DNA of 64,000 nucleotides from positions 18,367,558 through 18,431,557 of the forward strand of contig NC_066587.1 of assembly GCF_905475345.1 (NCBI RefSeq), written 5' to 3'. The notes beneath the pieces were generated by a model that was given only the letters and a program-made list of their open reading frames with translations, made no database searches and was not told the DNA's origin. How positions within the stretch are numbered: position 1 is the stretch's first letter; each line of letters begins with the position of its first letter. The translations under genes and the position numbers were made by a program. Positions 26,624 to 37,271 of the stretch are shown piece by piece. Source of the stretch: Vespula vulgaris. Taxonomy: Eukaryota; Arthropoda; Insecta; Hymenoptera; Vespidae.

Positions 26624-27571
26624 ATGGAGGATATAATTGATTGCGAATGTCGATTGACCGCTAAGCTGTTGGAAATGTTGAAAACCACCAATTACGAATT
26701 GGTACAGGAAAACGGTCAAAGACGTTTGTCCGCTCCTGAAATCTATCGTGATGGAAGAGAACGTGCAAAAGGTGCCGAGGTATTCGTCGGTCGTCTTCCA
26801 CGCGATTGTTACGAGGACGAATTAATGCCGGTACTCGGTAAGGCTGGTCGATTGATGGAACTTAGATTGATGCTCGATTTTTCTGGATCTACGCGTGGTT
26901 ATGCTTTCGCCCTTTACGAAAACTCCAAAACAGCTAAGAGGGCTTGCATGGAGCTCGACGGTTACGAAATAAGACCGGGACATCGTATCGGCGTTGTCAA
27001 GTCGATTGACAATTGTCGTCTTTTCTTTGGCGGTGTACCGAAGAACAAAACAAAAGCGGAATTTATGGAAGAACTGACGAAACTTCTCGAAGGGATAATA
27101 GATATTTATTTGTATCCGAACGCGCAGGACAAGTCATTGAATCGTGGATTCATATTCGTCGAGTTCAAGGATCACAGAGCCGCTGCAATGGCCCGAAGAA
27201 AACTTATTCCAGGACGAGTGATGCTTTGGGAACACGAAATCGCCGTTGATTGGGCCGATCCTGAACCAGGTGATCCGATCGACGAAGACATCATGCAAAC
27301 CGTGAGTTTATTTTTTTTTTTTTACTCTGTCTTTTTATATATTTTCTTTACATTTATTACGTATGTAATTTTAATCGAGCATGCACTAGAAAATCACGAA
27401 GAACGAAGTTTACGCGTAAACGTTTTGAATTTCGCGGCAATTTGTAACTTCCCGTGATCTATTTCTGCTTCGCAAATAAGAATATTCCTTCTTCGTCGAA
27501 GAAATGTTTTTAAATCGTCGTATTTGTCTTTCGACATTGATTTTTTTTTCCTTTCTTTTCTTTTCTTTTTT

Positions 27572-27604
<33 letters not shown>

Positions 27605-28569
27605 TTTATCGCGACTAGAATTTAATACGATCGTTAAAAACGTTCTCTCCGGACGATCGTCCGCCATTTTATGTACGGTAAAAGTATGACGCGCATTATT
27701 GCTCTCTATGTACGTATATTCGAAATCGGTATATGAACGAGTCGAATGAAGCGAACGAGCGAATTGAAAAATATTTATGTCGTACGTTTGTGTTTAACGA
27801 ATTAATTGACGCACGTATATAGGTAACGGCGTTATTCGTAAGGAATCTATCGTTAAACATGCCGCAGCAAAAGGTCAAGGAGATCTTTCAAAAGTCAACG
27901 AGTATACCTATATTGAAGCTGAAAAAAATAAATCATTTTGCCTTTATACATTACGAATCACGACAGGCCGCACAGAAAGTAATGGACATAATGTCGCGTG
28001 AGTCACATTCTCTATAGGTTTTCTTTTAAATACAAGTATATAATATAAACGCATATACATACACGTACATATTTGTATAAATATATATATATTTATTTAT
28101 TTATTTATATTTTTTTTATTATTGTTAAATATTTTCTTCACTCTGCGTAAAATCTCTTTAAGTCCTCACGTTTCTTCTACGTACATACGTTATTTTTGGC
28201 AACAGAACACAATAGCATCGTCGAGCAAGAAGGTTGGGAAATTCGTTGGGCGAAACCGATTTGTGCGTCGAAACTCTTAGAAAGGCAGAAATGTATAAAT
28301 GAAGCTGCGACGACTGGTAGAAATGCTCGTTTCAAGCCATTATTGTCAAAGAATTATTATCTCCAAGCGCTTCCAGAAGTATACGAAGAAAATAGTAATA
28401 AGGGTACCGCTCACGTCATCGCCTTACAAAGTTTGGTTAAGGAAAAGTTAGGTGCAATGTGCTCCTTCGAATGTTGGAGAGCTCTTGACGCTCCAGGCTT
28501 CATTTGTAAGGTGAGCAGAGAAATAAATTAATTAATACAAAATTATAATCATGTTTCCTTTGAAACTTA

Positions 28570-28628
<59 letters not shown>

Positions 28629-29740
28629 GAATATTACCGATTGACAAATCGAATTTAACATACGTATTCTGTCCATACGAAAAACTTTACAAATTATAAT
28701 CGTAAAAGTTGAATGTCGAAACTTATGACAAAAGAAAAAGAAAACAAAACGTAAGAACGTCGTTGCGTAATTGTTACTCTTACATTTTTTTTTTCTTAAC
28801 GAGCACGTCACTGTTTTTTTTTTGTGACCATCTGGTAGAACAAAAAAGAAAAAAGAAAAGTCACCAATGGACTTCTTTCTCTCTCTCTCTCTCTCTTTTT
28901 TTTATCAATGCATACGTACGTATGTATTTAGTTACGTCTGACCATGAAAAGAAAAGAATATTTAGTTCTACGTCTTCTTCTTCTTCTTCTTCTTCTTCTT
29001 CTTCTTCTTCTTCTTCTTCTTCTTCTTCTTGAGATTTTATTCTTTGACTGAAACGTTGTGACGGCTAATACGTTTCCAATTTCTTGAGAGGATTTCGTCG
29101 CGTTTTCCAAGTATAGTAATTCGAGAAACTTTTCGCGAAGGTGGGGAGAAATGAGAAAGGTTCAGAGAGAATATACAGTTGCTGTCTAGATCGTTCGTGA
29201 AAGTAACGAAAATTCTCTCGTGTCGGGTCATACGCGTATTCCTTTGCAATATTAATAATAATAATAATAATTATTATTATTATTATTATTGTTTTGTTAT
29301 ATTTATTACTGTTATGTTTATACTACTTGGTGATTTTTTGCAGATAACCGTTTTCAAAGCACATGCTACGCTTTTTGAGTATCACGGAGATATAATGTCT
29401 ACGAAACATAAAGCAATCAGCACGACGTCGTTAAAAATGTATCATTACTTGTCCAAATCATTGAACAATTCCGGTAAGATTTCAAATGACTCGACATAAC
29501 GATCTTGATTTTGTCGTAAAATTTTGTATAATGCTATTTTCAATTAATCGTTTAATTATTCATCATTATTATCTATTTTTTTTTTTCTTTTTTTTTTTCT
29601 CTCTTTTCGATCACACAGCCATTCAGGATATAGGGCAAGATTACACGAAACAAAATATGGAATTTGATGGGATGCAAAGAAAGCCGTTTTTTACGTTGGA
29701 AAAACAATTGTATAATACTTTTAATAACGGAAGTTTTTAA
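26624..29740 (+). CDS. RNA-binding protein of the RBM46/A1CF/RBM47 family, 5 exons, 469 aa
   Basis: Exons 26624-27301, 27823-27997, 28206-28510, 29344-29473 and 29619-29740; phases 0, 1, 0, 1 and all introns GT-AG. Domains: an N-terminal family block (LLEMLKTTNYELVQENGQRR), RRM1 (about 50-126, RNP2 EVFVGRLP, RNP1 RGYAFALY), RRM2 (about 130-212, LFFGGVP and RGFIFVEF), RRM3 (about 228-303, ALFVRNLS and HFAFIHY), then a region like the DND1/A1CF/RBM46 double-stranded-RNA-binding fold (about 345-430) and a short tail. Length is near vertebrate RBM46 (~530 aa). Domain order fits the RBM46/A1CF/RBM47 group; RBM46 and its Drosophila relative Tumorous testis act in germ-cell differentiation by repressing or destabilising mRNAs. 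Which paralogue this is cannot be fixed without a tree. If intron 1 is retained, the frame runs on to 27457 and would truncate the protein after RRM2. Confidence 0.85.
28570..28625. repeat. (TA)n microsatellite in intron 3 of the RBM46-like gene
   Basis: A TA run of about 55 bp inside the 833-bp intron 28511-29343. Confidence 0.9.
28972..29030. repeat. (TTC)n microsatellite in intron 3 of the RBM46-like gene
   Basis: About 19 TTC units. It is the homopurine/homopyrimidine trinucleotide type that can form triplex DNA. Confidence 0.9.
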
Positions 29741-30784
29741 TTTCTTATTCATAATCGGTAATGTGCGTCGTAGACATCTACGAAGAATTAACGATAGCCA
29801 AAAGTATTTTTCAAATGAAAGTTATTATTCTTTTCTTTTCTTTTTTTTTCCTTTTTTTTTCTTCTCTTTTAATTGGCTACTCGATCATTAGATTCTAAAT
29901 TGATCAAATATACTCGCACGAATCTCCATGTGATCTTGAATTTTACATTTACATTATATCACATTTTTTTTACTCTCCGATGAAATGTCAAAATAATGAT
30001 AATATCTTGATTTTTATCAAATTGAACGTCAAATTCTATAGGATAAAAACTTTTTATAAGGTTTTGGTGGTTTATAATAATCTATTTAAAGACAAATTGA
30101 TTGATTGGCGTCGCTTTAGAAAGAATCTACTTGAATTTTTATAAATATATAGGTGAATCATTATTTACTCCGGTGGTGTGCCATGATAAATGTGTTTTAT
30201 TATTAATGTTGATCACAAAATGTATTTGCAGAATCACTAATCATCTACATAGAATGTTCTTAAGTTAGATTTATACTGAAATGCCAATGTTCTATCGTTG
30301 TTTTATATGATATGTATATATATATATATAAAATTCATTCTTAACGTAAGAAGTTCATCATATAAGAAATAGATCATTATAAAAAAAATATATATATATA
30401 TATATATGTATGTGCGAGATTGCTGAATCTTCAACTAGAGAAAGTATCTGCTTTTTTTTTTTTTTTAATAATTTTTCACTTTTTTATCTATGTTTTTTTT
30501 TCTCAATGAACTTTTATCTTGCATTTAATTATATATAGTTTAAAGAACCAAGATTATAAATGAAAAGTATCTAATCGCTTTATCTTCGAATAACTAATAA
30601 GTCTTTAATTTACTTACAATGTTTGTGTAAGCACACTCAAGACGTTAATTTAATTTCTTTATACTTGACATTTACGTTACATGTTATAAATCAATAAGAA
30701 TAATGGAAACGGAGAGATATAATCTCACTTTTCATGTTAATTTCTTTTTAATAGACATTCTTGAATAATAAATGTCATTATCAA
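29741..30784. other. Convergent intergenic region, RBM46-like to ubiquitin-like gene
   Basis: AT-rich sequence with short TA and poly-T runs. It holds the 3' UTRs of two genes that face each other. No further gene seen. Confidence 0.6.
30747..30752 (-). terminator. Possible polyadenylation signal of the ubiquitin-like gene
   Basis: ATTAAA on the minus strand, 33 bp beyond the stop codon of the ubiquitin-like gene. It is the most common variant of the canonical hexamer. Position is reasonable for a very short 3' UTR. Confidence 0.4.
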
Positions 30785-31161
30785 TCAATCATATGCGTAA
30801 TCGTTATTAACAAAACTTAATTGCATAGTGATTTTATCTTTGGATGTTAAATTATAATCGGACAAGGTACGATTGTTTTCTAAATAGTAACCATTGAACC
30901 ATAAATTTATTCTCTCTGGTGGCCAATCTTGATTTCTTTGGGATTGATAAATACAAGCAATTTGTTGCTTCAAAGATTCAACTGTCTTGGAATAATGCGT
31001 ACGAATCTTCGTTGGACGTCCATCGAGAGTCCGAATTGTGATAATCAAAGGATGACATTTACATCCTAATTCACGTAAGATCCATTTTGCGTGTTTAGAA
31101 ATTCAGCTATGTAATGATGATATAAGATGTATTAATTTCTACTACCTTTACTGCAGGACAT
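30785..31161 (-). CDS. Divergent ubiquitin-like protein, 2 exons, 98 aa
   Basis: Model: exon 1 31161-31146 (ATG plus five codons), a phase-1 intron, exon 2 31065-30785. No ATG is in frame at the start of the main exon, so an upstream exon is needed; the 16-nt exon with a GTAG donor rejoins the frame exactly and gives the start MSCSKGCKCHPLIITIRTLDG. What follows is a ubiquitin fold: LIITIRTLDG aligns with the ubiquitin opening, ESLKQQI with its helix, PPERINLWFNG with the strand around Ile44, and LENNRTLSDYNL is nearly identical to the ubiquitin LEDGRTLSDYNI loop. It ends in NNDYAYD with no Gly-Gly, and the Lys48 position is tyrosine, so conjugation to targets is unlikely. An ATTAAA signal lies 33 bp past the stop. 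The UBL domain is secure; the first exon is less so. Confidence 0.65.
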
Positions 31162-31876
31162 TGATGAACAAGGACTCTGTGAGATATAATTTATATTAAA
31201 AACGTCAAGTATGAAGAATTTATGAAGTTATATAATTGCAAATGATGAAACTAGTTTAAAGGTTAGTACAATTAGATTGACATTTCCGTGACACTGTTAA
31301 CAAAACATTTCAAACGGTACGTGCTTCTAGCAAACGTGTTTATTCTCGCCTAGCTCCCTCTCTCCCTCTCTCTCTCTTTCTCTCTTTGTGTCTTTCTTCC
31401 TCCCTCCTTCTCTCTAAGTTTACGTATTGCGTTCATTTGTCTTTCACTAATGGGCGAACGATGAAAAGAACAGAACATGCGCGGAGAAGAGAGCTTCTCT
31501 CGCCTTTGTGACAACAAAATGAGAATGTAATGATAGTGGGGGTAAAACGATAGAAAACGACAAGCAAAACGATACAAATTTACTCGCGTGCTATATTACC
31601 CATTAGTCAATGGATTCTAACGTATCGAGAATATACACACGTATCGTATTTGTTTGCAAATGTTCATGTATATAATTTTTTTCCATTGTGTGTGTGTGTG
31701 TGTGTGTGTATATATTTACACAATAGGAAAATCGATTCATTATATTTATAACAATAATAAATATTTTATAACGATTATCAATATATATATTTGCGTTTAT
31801 ATATTCGTATAATACATTTGTTAACTATATATAATTACATTTTTATATTCGTTGATATTCGTATATGTATAAAATA
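31162..31876. other. Intergenic spacer, ubiquitin-like to LRR gene
   Basis: Contains a CT/CTCC-rich tract (31350-31420) and a (GT)n run (31687-31708). It must include the ubiquitin-like promoter and the 3' end of the LRR gene, both on the minus strand. No additional ORF is convincing. Confidence 0.5.
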
Positions 31877-33004
31877 TTACAATTCGGGATTAGAGGTATA
31901 ACTTAATGGACTATGAGCTCGTATCATGGGAAGTAAAATTCTACTATAATCTTGAAGGATCATACGTATTGTTTGATAATCCGTGTTTCCAGTAACATTC
32001 CTTGGTCTTGCGCAGCTGATCAATCTCCTGGCTTCCGGAGCGCATCCAACATCGTTTGCCCATCCAATAGGAGAGAAGTGCAAAGTATCGTACGTAAAGT
32101 CCAACAGTTTCCTGACAGCGCAATCGATTACACTATCACTTGGAATTTCACCCTCGCCACTTTCCGTGCAATCTTTTATCACGTTGCTCATCCAATTCCA
32201 ATCATCCCATTCGCTAGAGTAATCAACGTTTTGATTCTCCATTTGCCAGGTTAGCAAAGCACGATATCTATAATTATATTGGTAAACATCAAGTTTTCTC
32301 TTTTTGTAATTTGTTTCTCGAAATAATAGAATTTTTGTTGTCTTCTCTTCCACTTACCCCCAATTCCAAGGATTTTTACCGAATTTAATTTTTTTCAGAC
32401 TCGCCATGTAAACGAAGAAGTTAAAATCGATGACTTTCAAGTCGTTGTAATCCAGGTAAAAGTTTTCCACGCGAGAAAGCAACGGGAAGACGTTATAATC
32501 TATACTTTGTATTAGATTGAACGATAAGTCAAGAGTTCGGAGATTGTACAGGTTTATGAACCAATCACTGGATATCCATGTCAATCGATTACCCCATAGT
32601 ATCAGTTCATTTAAATTTATTAATCCTACAAAAACTTGACGATCCAAAACTTCTATGTTATTTTCGTGGAGATCCAAAACTCGTAAGGTTGCACCGAATC
32701 TGACGAAGGCATGCCTTCGAAAATAGAATAAGAAAAATATTACGATAGTTATTTGCGTCTTAATTATGATATTGTTATCTCAAGATTATTGTGCTCACCC
32801 CGCTATATTATTCAGATTAGATCCATAGATCATTATGTTCGTTGTATTACTTTGTGCCGTATCCAAATGTTTTTGTAACGTGTTCAATTCCGTACAATCG
32901 AAGGTCACTGTCTTCGTCATTTTCGACGTTATCGTTCGACAAGATTCTTCCGAGCAAACGTATCCAAATAAATAGAAGACGAGGAAGAAGAAGCAACACC
33001 TCAT
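31877..33004 (-). CDS. Secreted leucine-rich repeat protein, 3 exons, 317 aa
   Basis: Exons 33004-32799, 32714-32358 and 32267-31877; both introns GT-AG, phase 2, and the joined frame stays open to the stop. The N-terminus (MRCCFFFLVFYLFGYVCSEE) is a signal peptide. Residues about 20-70 form a Cys-containing N-terminal region. Exon 2 encodes about four leucine-rich repeats (LRVLDLHENNI, LNELILWGNRL, LRTLDLSFNLI, VENFYLDYNDL) and ends in NPWNWG, like the start of an LRR C-terminal cap. The ~130-residue C-terminal domain has cysteines in KDC, IDC, VGC and ISC and an NVT glycosylation site. No transmembrane helix or GPI tail is seen, so I infer an extracellular soluble protein. Insects have many short lineage-specific LRR proteins of unknown function and I cannot name an orthologue. 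Confidence 0.78.
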
Positions 33005-33821
33005 TTTTTTGCTTTTCTTTTTTTTTTTTTTCTTTACGTAGAAAACTTTGTCACGCTAAACAAATCTCACGACTAACTGAATATTTTTATCATATTTATC
33101 AGTTATATATAGTCGCATAGAGTGGGTGTGCTCTTTCTCGTTCCTCTCTTCAATGGATAGATAGCATTTTATTATCTGTCTTAAACTTCCGGACACTTTA
33201 TCATTTTCACGATCCTCCTAAATTTTCTAGCGTAATTTTTTTTCAAACGAGGCAGGGAAAAATCGTACGAATTACGTTATATAATACAAACAACATTTAT
33301 TGTCATGCGTATATACATAAAAGTGGATAATTCATCTTGGGAAAATTGACAGAGATTTTAATTCGCAAGTACTTGGTTATCAGTTAATCTGACGAAATGA
33401 AAGAAATAATTAGAGACAGATAGCCAGACATTGTAATAATCAGAAACAGACAGCTAAATTCTTTTCTATTTCTTTTCTTTTTTTTTCTTTTTTTTTTACA
33501 GACGACAAGAGTATCAAGAATTTTGTATCAAAACGAAGGAAAGGGGAGTTTTTTTTTACTGGAAGAAAATAAGACTGACCACACGTTGGAGTTATCGTTA
33601 TTGTCATAAAAATGTTCCTTTTTTCATTTTATTTTTATATACACCACGGCACGAATCTTTGTTACTTTCGTGCGTTATAATGTTCTCATAAGGAAGAAAG
33701 AAAAGAAAGGAGAGAGGAAAAAAAAAGAAGAAAAATCAAGTAACCTGTTCGATTATCTTAAAACTACAAAGATGTTTTAACCGAAAATCAATGAAATCTT
33801 TTTTTATTAGTAATAGTAAAT
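33005..33821. other. Intergenic spacer, LRR gene to DIP-type gene
   Basis: About 800 bp of AT-rich DNA with poly-T tracts. It should contain the LRR promoter and the DIP-type 3' UTR, since both genes read leftwards. No ORF supported. Confidence 0.5.
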
Positions 33822-34348
33822 TCAATAAGACGAGGTCATTGCAAAGAGGAGAACAACGACCGTCAGATGAAGCTGATGAACCGATCGAAAATAACGCGTG
33901 CTCGTTGCATCGCTCTGTGCGTCCAGCTGGGTCGGTGCGGAATGTGCGGGCGCAGGTGCCGGCGCTGGATAAGAGGAAGAGGAAGAAGAAGAAGAAGAAG
34001 AAGAAGAAGAAGAAGAAGAAGACGACGAGGATGAGGAGGAGGAGGAGGAGGAGGATGAAGAGGATGAGGAGGCTGAGGATGAAACTTTAGAATTCTTCGC
34101 GAGGACGACACTTGGCAGTGAGTTGGAGTTATTTCTTCTTGAGATCGGCGTGGTCTGCGTCCAACTTACGACATTTCTCTGCGTCGAATTCGTGCTACCG
34201 ACCTCTCGTCCTAACGCGTACGAATGCTTCTTGCCTCCCTTCCTCTCGATTTGCTTTCTCCAGTTTTGCCTCTCGACGGACTCGGTATTGCGAATTGTCG
34301 GCACTGTCGTCCTCGACAGATGCAACTCTGTAAGCGTTTTATGGAAAA

Positions 34349-34379
<31 letters not shown>

Positions 34380-37219
34380 CTATCTACCTACGTATGTATG
34401 TATGTATGTATGTATGTATGTATGTATGTATCTATTTATCTAGCTCTATCTCTTTCTCTTTCTTTTTGTTTCCTTGAGTTTCAAAGAACACATATGTAGG
34501 ATTCGCGAAAAAAGTTGGGCCTTTGGGTCATCTGGATCAAGATTCGAATCCGTGCGATTGTTTTAGACCAATAAGCTAGCTATCCAGGCCCTTGGGCCAA
34601 CGTTCTCACGAATACCTATTTATTAGAAATGAGAGTATTTGTTCTCTCCCTTCTATCTCCGACAAACATATATATATATTATATATATATATAATATATA
34701 TACACATATATATATATGGCTTACGTTACCTTACCTTGAAGTCTTATCGTACCCTCTGCCTTCCCGTATGGATTTTCCGCTGAACAAATATAACTACCAA
34801 AATCGTTTCGACTTAGCTGTTTGATCGTGAGATTCAATTGATACGCGTAATCGTTTACTGTGAACTCTGATACATTGTGCTTGTCGTTGGCCAAAAGTTT
34901 GATTCCTACAAGAACGTATTTTTTTTTCTTTTTTATTTTTTTTTCTTTTTTTTTTTTTACAGATGGACGTTCGATGTTTATTTCTTGAACGAAACTCACC
35001 GTTGTCCTTGTACCACGTGTTCGAAGCTCTAGGCGAAGATTCGACGTAACATTGCAGAATGACGTTGCTATTCGTTGGAGCAGCTACCAATTGATTCGTC
35101 ACTTTGATCAAGGGCTTAACTGTAAGTAAGAAGACTTTTTCTATTAATCGTTCAACTACATTTTCAAACCTGTTCGTGTTCTTTTTATATCTACGACTTA
35201 CATCGGACATTGACGTGATATCTTTTGCTAACTGTTGGCGGTACACCATTCGAGGCTATGCACAAATACGAGCCCATCTCCTGCCGCAATATCCCCACTA
35301 AGTGCAGTTGTTCACCCTCGTAGGATTGTACTTGCGAATATAATTTTATTCGATGTTAAGAGTTGTCTTAGGTATGAGTAAAAATGTAGGTTACGACGAA
35401 AGATATCTTCGAACGATTTAACGTGCACTTGTAAAACAAAAAAAAAAAAGAAAAGAAAAGAAAATTAATGCTTACAAAACTTGCGAAAATTTGCAAAATT
35501 TTTGATCGTTATCTTTTTTTATTTTTTATTTGAAATTTATGTATATATCTATGTATAGGTATATATAAAAAAAAAGAAAGAAAGAAAGAAAGAAATTTGT
35601 AGAAATAATGCGACTATTCAGATTGATTACTCTCCGCGATGCGCGTAATGAAAAGATCCAATATATTTTCCAGTCCATGAGAAAAGTGAGAAAAAATTGG
35701 AAAGTACTCGGAACGATGCACAAACTAATAAAGACATTACACGGTACTGTCGATAGATTTTAAAGGAAAATCGCGGAATCGCTGGTACGATGGAGATACC
35801 GGCTGGTATACACTCTCGCGACGCAATGTACACACTGAATATTGCAATCGGATAGGCGAAGAGTCGATGGGCTTGGCAGAGAGGAAATATATGTAAAGTC
35901 AACATCCATCACTCACTGTTAGAAAGGCTAATCGGATGGCTGCTTTTCTGCGGGACATCGTGAACCTACTGAAGTCGGCCTTTTCATCGCTACTTGAAAA
36001 AGTCTCGACGATGATGACTACATGGAAAATATATTGTCGTCGCAAATCTATCACGTCGTTGGCTTGTTCCTTTTTATTTAAATCTTTTTTATTTTTCCTT
36101 TCTCTTTTTCATGAAAAGCGTATAGGAAATTTCCAACGTACAAAATACGTATCGCGTTACATAAAAAAGAAGTACAATTTATTAATGATTCAAATTCGAT
36201 CGATTTCCGTATGTACTTGTATTAACATTTCCTCTTTTTTTCATTTCTTTTATTTTTTATTCTTTTATTTCACACATTCGCGCGCGACGATAAACGAAAC
36301 CAGGTAGGTCCATTAATATGTATCCATTTAAATTGACAATTACTAGTTAAAATGCCAGTGAAGATTTTAATTCAATAACGAACATGGCCGGTTCGGAACG
36401 TATTACTTTTTCTATATAATTTTGTATACAACATTGATCAACGATGGATGTGTTCAACGTTCTCTCTCTTTCTCTTTCTCTCTCTCTCTCTCTCTCTTTT
36501 TTCAGTAAATTTGTTCGATCTTGTAAAGCGTGTACGTCATCTATAATCAACGTATAGCCTGTATCTATATACATTTGTATATCGATGGATAGAGGGAAAG
36601 CAAGAGGGATACCTCGTTTAACACCTAACTCGCTCCTCAGAGTAATTTCTCGTCCGTCCTCCCTTCGCCAGGTGACTGTAGGTTTCGGTGTCCCTGTGGC
36701 ACGACATCGTAATCGCAGATCGTTGCTCTCCTTAGTCGTTAAAAGGTCGGCCGAGTCGTCGAGATCCATGATATCAGGTGGTATCACTACTTTCATGTAG
36801 CCCGTCTGTGTAACGTTCGTTACTGACTGACTACCGTATACTACTACTTATGTGATAGCTAGTAAAAGGGTCTGTCTACTATCCTACGTGTCTACTCTTC
36901 CCCCTCTCGTATTATACATACGTTCTATTCAGACTCGACTCTTGCGATTGCTCGGTCGAGATTTACCATTAAGCTCGGTTTTAGAGTCGAAGAGAAAGCA
37001 CAGTCTAGCTAAATCTGAATATAAATATAATAGGACCGGTGAAGGATCTAGTAGAATTTGTATATGTGTATATGTGTGTGACAGTTCTTTAGAAATTTTT
37101 CAAAATGCTAGATCATTAATGATTCAAATGATTTGTAAAAGGAATAAGGGATTCTCTCTCTATCTCTCTTGATATTTTTTTCTTTTTATCTCTTGGTAAA
37201 CGATCGAAAGCTAAATATT

Positions 37220-37271
<52 letters not shown>

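Noticed and set aside
31952..32254. Plus-strand ORFs antisense to the LRR gene
   Set aside because: Shadows of the supported minus-strand coding exon.
35936..36307. 123-codon plus-strand ORF inside the DIP-type gene
   Set aside because: It lies in an intron of a well-supported opposite-strand gene and becomes Phe/Leu-rich low complexity.
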